A stretch of 64,000 nucleotides of DNA from Bin87 sp965115825 (lineage in GTDB: Bacteria > Chloroflexota > Dehalococcoidia > Lucifugimonadales > UBA3495). Positions 15,722 through 23,412 of the stretch are shown here, piece after piece (within the stretch, counting starts at the first letter, position 1; the number at the start of each line of letters is the position of its first letter). The stretch spans positions 496,001 through 560,000 of the forward strand of contig OZ220464.1 of assembly GCA_965115825.1 (NCBI GenBank), in the 5' to 3' direction. Both the position numbers and the translations under genes were made by a program. The notes below the pieces were generated by a model. It saw only the letters and a program-made list of their open reading frames with translations. It was not told the origin of the DNA and made no database searches.

Positions 15722-18619
15722 ATGAGTACGCAGCAGCCACGACACAGCGAACCGCAGGCCAACAATGCCCTTGGCGATATGCTGCGGGGGATGCTGTACG
15801 GCTGTCGGGTTCGTTCCGAGAATACGCGGCTGGTTGCCGGGCAGCCCGGCTTACAGCTGGACAACCTGATTACCGCGCCGGGGCGGGCTCCGGTGGTGGT
15901 TGAGGCGGAATGGGAGGCTCTCGGCACTGCTGAGGGGGACGCCGCCAAGCGTCTGGGCCTGTTGGTGGTGGACGAAGTACATCCCATAGAGGCGGCGGTT
16001 GCGCTGCGGTATCCCGACAGCGTGCGGTTCTCCGACAACCTGCGGGAGTCTATGACCGCGTCGCGTCTCTCTTACGCCGTGCTGTATCGGGACGGCGGGC
16101 GGTTTCCCGAAGCGGGCTGGCTGCAAGGGTCGGTTGCCGACCTTGCGGACTTGATCCGGCTGGAGTCTATGCCGCAACAGGCAGTGGACGCTACCGCCAA
16201 CGCCCTGCAACAGGGCATTGACCGAGTTGCCGCGATATTGGATGACCTGGAGACGCGGCGGCCTCGCGTTAACGCTGACATCGCCGGCCTGCTGGGAATG
16301 GTGAACGTGCCGCAGACCCGCCGGATGGCAGTGGCGATAATCGCCAACGCTATGGTGTTTCACGAGCGGATTGCGGGAACGCATGACGGCATCCCGACTT
16401 TGCGCCAAACCTGCGGGCCGGACGTTGCCGCGCCGCAGGATGCGACGCTGGCGGCCTGGAAGAGCATCTTGGCAATCAACTACTGGCCTATTTTCGCCAT
16501 CGGCAAGGACATTCTGGAAGGGCTGCCGATGGAGCCGGCGGCGCGGGCGCTGCGGACGCTGTACGCCACTGTGGGGGAAGTACAGCAGGCCGGGGTGGAC
16601 AATGCGCATCACCTGACCGGGCGGGTTTTTCAGCGGCTGATTGCCGACCGCAAGTATCTGGCGACGTTCTACACTTTGCCGGCGTCGGCGGCGCTGCTGG
16701 CCCGGCTGGCGGTGAGCAAGATGGACGGCGTGGACTGGGGCGATGCCGACGCCATCGGCCAGCTGCGCATTGGCGATTTTGCCTGCGGCACCGGGGCGCT
16801 GCTGTCCGCCGTGTATGAGCAGATTGCGGCGCGGCACGAACAGGCGGGCGGCGATTCGGCCGGCCTGCATACTGCGATTATGGAGGAGGTTCTGTACGGC
16901 TGCGACGTGATGCCGTCGGCGGCGCATATCACCAGCGCTACGCTGTCGGGAGCGCAGCCTACCGTGGGGTACGGCAAATCGCGCCTGTACACGCTGGCTT
17001 ACGGACGGCAGCAGGACGGCAGCGTGGCGATTGGGTCGCTGGAGCTTTTGAAATCGTCGGCGGCGATGAGTCTGTTCAATACCAGCGACCCGGCGATGCG
17101 CACGGGGAGCGTGGGGGAGGAAACGGCGGCGCAAATCGTTGCGGACGTACCGGATGAGGGTTTTGACCTGGTGATAATGAACCCGCCTTTTACCCGCGCC
17201 ACCAATCACGAGGGCGCCCACGCCGACGTAACTAACCCCGCTTTCGCCGCATTTGACGCCAGCCGCGATGACCAGACGGCCATGGGCAACCGCATCAACT
17301 TGCTTGGCAAAGGCAGCTGCTATCACGGTAACGCCGGCATTGCGTCGGCGTTCGTGGCTTTGGCGGACAAAAAGCTCAAACCGGGCGGCGTGTTGGCGTT
17401 GGTATTGCCTCTGTCGGCGGCGGCGGGCTTGTCGTGGCAAGGTTTCCGGCAGATGCTGGCGGATGAGTACGGCGGCCTGGAAGTATTGAGCATTGCAGCC
17501 AACGGCAAGGAAATGTCTTTCTCCTCCGATACCGGCATGGCGGAGTGCTTGGTTGTTGCCCGTAAAAACGCAGGGGGCGAGGGTGTAAATACCGCGCGTT
17601 TTACATCCCTGCGCAGCCGTCCGGCGGGTTTCGCGCCGGCAGCCGTGATTGCCCGGAGCATCACCGCCGTCAGGGCCCTCCGCACCATCGCAGACGGCCC
17701 TTATGGCGGGGCTTATCTCACCGTCGGGGACGATATAGCCGGCGAAACGCTGGCCGCGCCTTCCGACGGCGCGAATTGGGGAGGCGTCCGTTTGCTGGAC
17801 TATGCGCTGGCGCAGACTGCCCACGCTCTCGCTAATGGCAAACTGTGGCTGCCCGGACAGCCGGCTGCCGTTGACCTGCCGATAGCCGAGTTGGGCAACA
17901 TTGGCAAGCTTGGCCTGGTACATCGAGACATCACCGGCCCGGCGCCGCGTGGGCCGTTCAACAAGATTTCACCCAGCCCAACGGCCACCTATCCGTCCTT
18001 GTGGAACCATGATGCCAAAAAGGAGACTCGGTTTATCTGTGAACCTGATTCGCAGTTGCAAGTGCGGCAAGGTATGGAAAGTAAGGCAGCTGCAATTTGG
18101 GCCACTGCCAGCCGCGCCCATTTGAATCTTGATTTCAGGTTCAATTCGCAACCGTTGGCCGCTGTGTTCACAGAACAAAAAACTATCGGTGGAGTTGCGT
18201 GGCCCAATATTAGTTTTGATGATTTACGTTTTGACTACGTCCTTGCTGCATGGAGCAATAGCGCACTTGGCTTGCTGCTGTTCTGGTGGCACTCTAATAG
18301 ACAGCAGGATGGGCGGGGGCGGGTCACCATAACTGGATTAGAATCGCTCCCTGTGCTGGACTTACGCGCGCTGACTGATGGGCAGTTGGCTACGGCGCAG
18401 GCCGTCTTTGAGGAGTTCCTGGACAGGGAGTTGCAGCCGGCATATCTGGCCGATGCGGACGCGAACCGGGCGCTGCTGGATCGGCGGGTGGTGTGCGATC
18501 TGCTGGGGTTTGACGATGGGATGTATGAGGCGGTGCGTCGGCTGGCAGCGAAGTGGTGCGCGGAGCCGTCGGTGCACGGCGGGAAGCGGCGGCCCCGTGG
18601 CGCGGGGCTGGTGGTGTAG
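15722..18619 (+). CDS. Large single-chain N6-adenine DNA methyltransferase, possible type IIG-like restriction-modification enzyme
   Basis: Adenine methyltransferase of 965 residues. SAM motif I is DFACGTGALLSAVYEQ (about 353-368) and catalytic motif IV is IMNPPFTRA (about 488-496). The N-terminal 150 residues include LDNLITAPGRAPVVVEAEWE and look like a degenerate PD-(D/E)xK core, suggesting a nuclease on the same chain. The C-terminal ~230 residues resemble a target-recognition domain (YPSLWNHDAKKETRF, SFDDLRFDYVLAAWSN). Bases about 17,990-18,350, encoding part of that domain, are visibly less GC-rich. ATG 15722 is preferred to an upstream in-frame ATG at 15635. No separate restriction or specificity gene is adjacent. 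Confidence 0.88.
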   Translation: MSTQQPRHSEPQANNALGDMLRGMLYGCRVRSENTRLVAGQPGLQLDNLITAPGRAPVVVEAEWEALGTAEGDAAKRLGLLVVDEVHPIEAAVALRYPDSVRFSDNLRESMTASRLSYAVLYRDGGRFPEAGWLQGSVADLADLIRLESMPQQAVDATANALQQGIDRVAAILDDLETRRPRVNADIAGLLGMVNVPQTRRMAVAIIANAMVFHERIAGTHDGIPTLRQTCGPDVAAPQDATLAAWKSILAINYWPIFAIGKDILEGLPMEPAARALRTLYATVGEVQQAGVDNAHHLTGRVFQRLIADRKYLATFYTLPASAALLARLAVSKMDGVDWGDADAIGQLRIGDFACGTGALLSAVYEQIAARHEQAGGDSAGLHTAIMEEVLYGCDVMPSAAHITSATLSGAQPTVGYGKSRLYTLAYGRQQDGSVAIGSLELLKSSAAMSLFNTSDPAMRTGSVGEETAAQIVADVPDEGFDLVIMNPPFTRATNHEGAHADVTNPAFAAFDASRDDQTAMGNRINLLGKGSCYHGNAGIASAFVALADKKLKPGGVLALVLPLSAAAGLSWQGFRQMLADEYGGLEVLSIAANGKEMSFSSDTGMAECLVVARKNAGGEGVNTARFTSLRSRPAGFAPAAVIARSITAVRALRTIADGPYGGAYLTVGDDIAGETLAAPSDGANWGGVRLLDYALAQTAHALANGKLWLPGQPAAVDLPIAELGNIGKLGLVHRDITGPAPRGPFNKISPSPTATYPSLWNHDAKKETRFICEPDSQLQVRQGMESKAAAIWATASRAHLNLDFRFNSQPLAAVFTEQKTIGGVAWPNISFDDLRFDYVLAAWSNSALGLLLFWWHSNRQQDGRGRVTITGLESLPVLDLRALTDGQLATAQAVFEEFLDRELQPAYLADADANRALLDRRVVCDLLGFDDGMYEAVRRLAAKWCAEPSVHGGKRRPRGAGLVV

Positions 18620-18682
18620 AATGTCGCTACATTCCTAATTCGCGTCGCCACAGTCGTATTGGCAAGGAAAGGAGCGCATTCC

Positions 18683-19402
18683 ATGGCCGACCCACGCCGA
18701 GATTTCGTCAAGTACACGTTCTACAAGGTGCAGCCGGAGTGGAGACGCCTGCCCGCCGGGGAGCGGGACGCCGCCAAGGATGAGTTCGCCGCGGCGGCCG
18801 CCGAGCGCGCGGATCGAGTGGCCCTCAACACTTATACGCTGGTAGGGGCCCGAGGTGACGCTGACTTTATGCTGTGGGGCGTGTGCCCGGAGCTGGAACC
18901 CATCAACGGTCTGGCGGCGGAGCTGAACCAAACCCGGCTGGGCGGCTATCTGGATACGCCCTATTCGTACCTGGCCATGACCCGGCGCTCGCCCTACATT
19001 GACAATCACCAACATGAGGGGCAGGACGGAACCGGCGACAGGGCCGCAGGGTCGATGGGTTCGTCATCGATGCGGATGATGGGCCGTCGCTATCTGTTCA
19101 TGTACCCTTTCTGGAAAACCCATGACTGGTATCAGCTGCCCAAAGAGGAGCGGCAGGAGCTGATGAACGAGCACTTCGTCATCGGCCACAAGTATCCACA
19201 GGTGAAAATCTCCACCGCCTACTCCTTTGGCCTCGACGACCCGGAGTTCGTGCTGGGCTTTGAGACCGATGAGCCCGGAACGTTCCTCGACCTGGTGATG
19301 GAGCTGCGGGAATCCAAAGCCCGGCCCTACACATTGAAAGACACGCCCATCTTCTCCTGCATCAATCGCCCTTTGCGCGACTGCCTGGACGATGCGGCGT
19401 AG
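18683..19402 (+). CDS. hemQ: Coproheme decarboxylase, HemQ-like (chlorite dismutase fold)
   Basis: Converts coproheme III to heme b with peroxide in the coproporphyrin-dependent route. The catalytic Tyr and Lys of HemQ are retained with the right spacing in MYPFWK (Y141, K145), and the proximal heme ligand is H164 in ELMNEHFVIG. The distal Arg of true chlorite dismutases is not evident, favouring HemQ. ATG 18683 follows AAAGGAG (18668-18674), giving 239 residues. No other heme genes are in the window; neighbours are a methyltransferase and Uma2 genes. Confidence 0.85.
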   Translation: MADPRRDFVKYTFYKVQPEWRRLPAGERDAAKDEFAAAAAERADRVALNTYTLVGARGDADFMLWGVCPELEPINGLAAELNQTRLGGYLDTPYSYLAMTRRSPYIDNHQHEGQDGTGDRAAGSMGSSSMRMMGRRYLFMYPFWKTHDWYQLPKEERQELMNEHFVIGHKYPQVKISTAYSFGLDDPEFVLGFETDEPGTFLDLVMELRESKARPYTLKDTPIFSCINRPLRDCLDDAA

Positions 19403-19414
19403 GGAGACGCCGCC

Positions 19415-20098
19415 ATGAGTACGCAAGCCGCCGTTGCGCCTCAACCTGCTGCCACAGTCGCCGTACCTGTGCCGGCTGACGGCGATATGCCGGCGCCTTT
19501 TTCCCTGGACATCAACTCCGTACTGGCGCTGCTGCCTGACGATGATGCGCTGGATGACTGGTTTCTCAAACTGGCGCAAGCCAACCGGGATTACCAGTTT
19601 GAGATTGACCGTCAGGGGAGGCTATGGGCTATGGCGTCGGAGGGCAGGAGCGGAGCGCAACGACAATTCAATCTGCAATATGACCTGCAAAGCTGGAGTG
19701 ACGCGGGTGCCGGCGGAGAGGTGGTAACCGGAAATGAACTGGTGCTGGTATCCTGGCCAGGGCGTCGCGCCGCGGATGCGGGATGGCTTACGCCGGAACA
19801 GCTGGCGCAACTGCCCCCGGTTCAGCAGGACTCGCATGGTTTGTCAACTGCTCCCCACTTTGTGGCGGAAATCCGTTCCCGCTCCAACACGCTGGAATCG
19901 CAGCAGGCCAAGATGGAGGAATGGATGGCTTACGGCGTGGCGCTGGGCTGGCTGATTGACCCTTTCCTGCGTCAGGTTCACATTTACCGCCCCGGCGCAA
20001 CGGTGGCGGTGCAGGACGACCCGGAGACGGTTAGCGGCGAGCCGGAGCTGCCGGGGTTCGTGTTCAATGTGCGGCGGCGCGTTTTTGACTTGGGATAA
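19415..20098 (+). CDS. Uma2-like protein, copy 1 of tandem trio (probably catalytically altered)
   Basis: Uma2 (DUF820) proteins have a PD-(D/E)xK nuclease fold and are highly amplified in some phyla, with unclear function. The core here is PHFVAEIRSRSN followed by KMEEWMAYGVALGWLIDPFLRQVHIYRP. In typical members the first motif reads PDLVVEVLSPS; the catalytic Asp is His here, though the Glu remains. The N-terminal ~35 residues (MSTQAAVAPQPAATVAVPVP) are Ala/Pro-rich. It is 227 residues and begins 12 bases after the hemQ stop. Confidence 0.8.
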   Translation: MSTQAAVAPQPAATVAVPVPADGDMPAPFSLDINSVLALLPDDDALDDWFLKLAQANRDYQFEIDRQGRLWAMASEGRSGAQRQFNLQYDLQSWSDAGAGGEVVTGNELVLVSWPGRRAADAGWLTPEQLAQLPPVQQDSHGLSTAPHFVAEIRSRSNTLESQQAKMEEWMAYGVALGWLIDPFLRQVHIYRPGATVAVQDDPETVSGEPELPGFVFNVRRRVFDLG

Positions 20099-20153
20099 CA
20101 TCCGCCCGCACTGGGAGCATCCGCTCCGGTACGGTGATTAGGAGACAACGATA

Positions 20154-20837
20154 ATGACTACGCAAGCCGCCGTTGCGCCTCAACCTGCTGCCACAGTCGC
20201 CGTACCTGTGCCGGCTGACGGCGATATGCCGGCGTCTTTTTCCCTGGACATCAACTCGGTGCTGGCGCTGCTGCCCGACGATGACGCGCTGGATGACTGG
20301 TTCCTCAAACTGGCGCAAGCCAACCGGGATTACCAGTTTGAGATTGACCGTCAGGGGAGACTATGGGCTATGGCGTCGGAGTCTATGGATGGGATACAAC
20401 GGGCCGGCAATCTTTACCTGGACCTCCGGCTTTGGTCGGATGGCGGGCCGGGGGGATTGGTTATGCCCGGCAATGGGCTGGTGCGGGCGCCCTGGCCGAG
20501 GCGCCGCGCTCCCGACGCCGGCTGGATTGCTCCGGAGCAACTGGCCACACTGCCGCCGGCCGGCGAACGCAGGCACGGGGTTCCCTTCGCTCCCCGGTTT
20601 ATCGTTGAGATACGCTCTCTTTCCAACACGCTGGAAGCTCAGCAGGCCAAGATGGAGGAATGGATGGCTTACGGCGTGGCGCTGGGCTGGCTGATTGACC
20701 CCTTCTTCCGTCAGGTTCATATTTACCGACCCGGCGCAGTGGTGGCGGCGCTGGACGACCCGGAGACGGTTAGCGGAGACCCGGAGCTGCCGGGGTTCGT
20801 GTTCAATGTGCGGCGGCGCGTTTTTGACTTGGGATAA
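20154..20837 (+). CDS. Uma2-like protein, copy 2 of tandem trio
   Basis: A 227-residue paralogue of the genes on both sides. The motif reads PRFIVEIRSLSN, so the catalytic Asp of the family is replaced by Arg. KMEEWMAYGVALGWLIDPFFRQVHIYRP is intact. AGGAG at 9-10 bases from ATG 20154 is a clear ribosome-binding site and is repeated before copy 3. The variable middle (SMDGIQRAGNLYLDLRLWSD) is the most divergent of the three. Confidence 0.8.
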   Translation: MTTQAAVAPQPAATVAVPVPADGDMPASFSLDINSVLALLPDDDALDDWFLKLAQANRDYQFEIDRQGRLWAMASESMDGIQRAGNLYLDLRLWSDGGPGGLVMPGNGLVRAPWPRRRAPDAGWIAPEQLATLPPAGERRHGVPFAPRFIVEIRSLSNTLEAQQAKMEEWMAYGVALGWLIDPFFRQVHIYRPGAVVAALDDPETVSGDPELPGFVFNVRRRVFDLG

Positions 20838-20892
20838 CATCCGCCCGCACTGGGAGCGTCCGCTCCGGTACGGTGATTAGGAGACAACGATA

Positions 20893-21582
20893 ATGACTAC
20901 GCAAGCCGCCGTTGCGCCTCAACCTGCTGCCACAGTCGCCGTACCTGCGCCGGCCGACGGCGATATGCCGGCGCCCTTTTCCCTGGATATCAACTCCGTA
21001 CTGGCCTTGCTGCCCGACGATGACGCGCTGGATGACTGGTTTCTCCGGTTCACCGCCGACAACGAGCAGCTGGGCTACCACTTTGAGATTGACCGGAAGG
21101 GGAGGCTACTGGCCGTGGCGTCGGAGGGAAGGGACGGAGCGGAGCGACAATTCAACCTGCAATATGACCTGCAAAGGTGGAGCAACACCGGCCCCGGCGG
21201 AAAGGTAGTGATTGGCAGTGAGGCGGTGCGGATGACCTCGCCCGGCCGCCGCGCCGCGGATGCCGGCTGGCTTGCTCCGGAGCAGGTTGCTACACTGCCG
21301 CCGGCCGGACAACGTTTCCGCAGCATCACTTTCGCGCCGCGCTTTGTGGCGGAAATTCGCTCCGTTTCCAACTCATTGGAGGAGCAGCAGGCCAAGATGG
21401 AGGAATGGATGGCTTACGGCGTGGCGCTGGGCTGGCTGATTGACCCTTTCCTGCGTCAGGTTCATATTTACCGACCCGGCGCAGTGGTGGCGGTGCTGGA
21501 TGACCCGGAGGCGGTTAGCGGCGACCCTGAGCTGCCGGGGTTTGTGTTTAACGTGCGGCGGCGCGTTTTTGATTTGGAATGA
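20893..21582 (+). CDS. Uma2-like protein, copy 3 of tandem trio
   Basis: A 229-residue paralogue. The motif reads PRFVAEIRSVSN (Asp replaced by Arg). It differs from copies 1 and 2 at residues about 55-60, where FTADNEQLGYHFEIDRKG replaces LAQANRDYQFEIDRQG. The same N-terminal Ala/Pro segment and C-terminal VRRRVFDLE are kept. Loss of the first acidic residue in all three copies argues for a shared non-nuclease or altered role. Confidence 0.8.
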   Translation: MTTQAAVAPQPAATVAVPAPADGDMPAPFSLDINSVLALLPDDDALDDWFLRFTADNEQLGYHFEIDRKGRLLAVASEGRDGAERQFNLQYDLQRWSNTGPGGKVVIGSEAVRMTSPGRRAADAGWLAPEQVATLPPAGQRFRSITFAPRFVAEIRSVSNSLEEQQAKMEEWMAYGVALGWLIDPFLRQVHIYRPGAVVAVLDDPEAVSGDPELPGFVFNVRRRVFDLE

Positions 21583-21681
21583 TGCGCTTTCCGCCATCAG
21601 GGCAGCGACTGGGATAAGAGTCGCCATATGACCATGCAGGAGACTACATACCGCGAACCGGAAACGCTAATAACGATTTAC

Positions 21682-21703
21682 GTATCAAGCATATGCTTGA
21701 TAC
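21682..21703. promoter_or_regulatory. Perfect 22-bp palindrome
   Basis: Half-site GTATCAAGCAT is followed directly by its reverse complement, in an AT-rich gap between the Uma2 trio and a broken gene. It could be an operator, a recombination site or a hairpin; no other copy was noticed in the window. Confidence 0.45.
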
Positions 21704-21790
21704 ATACACGGTTTGCAACGCTGAAAAGACGGAGTATCCACCGCACCAATGAGGCCCAGCGGGTCAACCGGCTGAGCGAGTGAGGCCAAA

Positions 21791-22074
21791 ATGAATTCGG
21801 AAAATCAGTTTCACCAAGAGATGATTAGAATTTACGACGAGGCAAGTGAACTGGGGTATTATCCAACGTATCTCTTGCAGATGGTTAACCGTCTCGGCGG
21901 GAGGCAAGAGCGGCCAAGCAGCTGCTGGGGAGCGACACTCCGTCCAGCGGTTTCGAACGCTTGTGGGAGTTAGGCAGGCTGGACCTCACCGTGGAGAGCT
22001 TGGCGCTTCAGGAGCCATGGGCTCACTTGTTCACCGAGGAAGAGCTGCAAGAGGCAAGGCGTCGGCTGGACTGA
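21791..22074 (+). pseudogene. Frameshifted small conserved hypothetical gene
   Basis: Reading starts at ATG 21791 (MNSENQFHQEMIRIYDEASE) and runs to RLGG near 21898. The homologous continuation is in another frame from 21901 (EARAAKQLLGSDTPSSGFER) to RRRLD and TGA 22072-22074. Joining them needs one extra base within the G-run at 21897-21901. The rebuilt protein of about 94 residues matches a common family of small hypothetical proteins (WELGRLDLTVESLAL, LFTEEELQEARRRL). It is either a real single-base deletion or a sequencing error. Confidence 0.65.
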
Positions 22075-22153
22075 CGATACGGTACACGAAATTGCAGGGG
22101 GCACTTACGGCTGCCAGGACGTCCCCTTTGTCGGTGCGGTTATAGGCGGGCTA

Positions 22154-23362
22154 TTACCGCAGGGCGAGCATTCGCTCCAATGCGGCTGTTGCCTCTTGCT
22201 GCATCTGATCGGGGACGGTGATGCGGTTCACTACTTCGCCGGCTACCAGGCTTTCCAGCGTCCACAGCAGGTAGGCGGGATGGATGCGGTACATCGTTGA
22301 GCAGGGGCAGCTTATCGGGTCCAGGCAAAATATCGTTTTGTCCGGGTTCTGCATGGCCAGCCGGTTGACCAAGCTGATTTCGGTGCCTACGGCCCACACC
22401 GAGCCGGCCGGCGCTTCGTTGACGGCTTTGCGGATGAACTCGGTGGAACCGTTGAGGTCGGCGGCCTCAACGGTTTCCCGGGGACACTCGGGGTGCACCA
22501 GCACGGTAACGTCAGGATAACGCTGGCGTGCCGACTCGATCTGCTTGACGGTGAAACGGGTATGCACTGAACAATGGCCCTGCCATAGCACCATTTTCGC
22601 GTTGCGCAGCTGCTCCGGCGTGTTGCCGCCCATTGCCTTGAATGGGTTCCACACTACCATTTCGTCCAGCGGTATGCCCAGCTTGAGCGCGGTGTTGCGG
22701 CCCAGGTGCTGGTCGGGCAGGAACAGCACACGCTCGGCTTGCGCGAATGCCCACTCCAGCACGGCGGCGGCGTTGGATGACGTGCAGACCGCGCCGCCGT
22801 TGCGTCCGCACAGCGCTTTGATGGCGGCCACGGAGTTCATATACGTAACCGGCAAGATGCCGCCGTGGTCGCCGAGGACGTCCTGCAAGTCTTCCCAGGC
22901 GTCTTCAACATCCTGAATTGGCGCCATGTCGGCCATGGAGCAGCCGGCGGTGATGTTGGGCAGAATAACCTGCTGATGCCGGCCGGCCAAGATGCAGGCG
23001 GTTTCGGCCATAAAGTGGACGCCGCAGAAAACGATGTAATCGGCTTCCGGGCGGGAGGCGGCTTCCTGGCTGAGGAGGAACGAGTCGCCTTGAAAGTCGG
23101 CGTATTTGATAATCTCTTCCCGCTGGTAGTGGTGTCCGAGGATGGTTACGGAGTTGCCCAAGGCGAGCCGGGCCGCGCCGATGCGCTCGTCCAGCTCGGC
23201 CGGCGAGTAAGCCAGATACTCGGCGGGTATTTTCTGCCAGCGGACGTTTATCGCCAGCTCTTCGGCCAGGGACTTGGCGGGGAGCTCGTCCTCCGGTCTG
23301 CAAAAGGCGGCGTGCTCAATTTCGGTCAAGGGAATTGTCGGTTGCCTGGTTTGCGTAACCAT
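22154..23362 (-). CDS. nadA: Quinolinate synthase A
   Basis: A [4Fe-4S] enzyme that condenses iminoaspartate with dihydroxyacetone phosphate to quinolinate for NAD. Cluster Cys candidates lie in VFCGVHFMAE, VHPECPRETVE and CLDPISCPCSTMYRIHP; LGHHYQREEI and NITAGCSMADM bind substrate. The length of 402 residues is typical of the longer NadA group. AAAGGAGG lies just upstream of ATG 23362. nadB and nadC are not in the window. It follows miaB on the same strand, but a terminator separates them. Confidence 0.97.
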   Translation of the reverse strand: MVTQTRQPTIPLTEIEHAAFCRPEDELPAKSLAEELAINVRWQKIPAEYLAYSPAELDERIGAARLALGNSVTILGHHYQREEIIKYADFQGDSFLLSQEAASRPEADYIVFCGVHFMAETACILAGRHQQVILPNITAGCSMADMAPIQDVEDAWEDLQDVLGDHGGILPVTYMNSVAAIKALCGRNGGAVCTSSNAAAVLEWAFAQAERVLFLPDQHLGRNTALKLGIPLDEMVVWNPFKAMGGNTPEQLRNAKMVLWQGHCSVHTRFTVKQIESARQRYPDVTVLVHPECPRETVEAADLNGSTEFIRKAVNEAPAGSVWAVGTEISLVNRLAMQNPDKTIFCLDPISCPCSTMYRIHPAYLLWTLESLVAGEVVNRITVPDQMQQEATAALERMLALR

Positions 23363-23383
23363 AGATGCCGCCTCCTTTAAATT

Positions 23384-23412
23384 AAAAAAGCCGGGCTAAA
23401 CGGCTATCCCGG
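23384..23412 (-). terminator. Intrinsic terminator overlapping the miaB stop codon
   Basis: On the - strand CCGGG(N12)CCCGG is followed by CTTTTTTAA. The loop contains the last codons and the TAG of miaB. It should reduce read-through into nadA. Confidence 0.6.

Larger units (their letters stand above)
19415..21582 (+). repeat. Tandem gene triplication, 739-bp period
   Basis: The three Uma2-like starts (19415, 20154, 20893) are exactly 739 bp apart. The intergenic segment, including ATTAGGAGACAACGATA before copies 2 and 3, is near-identical. 5' and 3' gene ends are highly conserved while the middle of each gene (about residues 75-145) differs, as expected from duplication followed by local divergence or conversion. 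Confidence 0.9.

Noticed and set aside
15851..17923. 690-codon minus-strand frame inside the methyltransferase gene
   Set aside because: The + strand frame has SAM and NPPF motifs; the antisense frame has none and reads as Arg/Gln/His-rich filler.
18683..19402. True chlorite dismutase
   Set aside because: The Tyr and Lys of coproheme decarboxylases are present with correct spacing, and no perchlorate or chlorate genes are near.
19415..21582. Recent transposon carrying the Uma2 trio
   Set aside because: No transposase, terminal inverted repeats or target-site duplication were seen; simple tandem duplication explains it.
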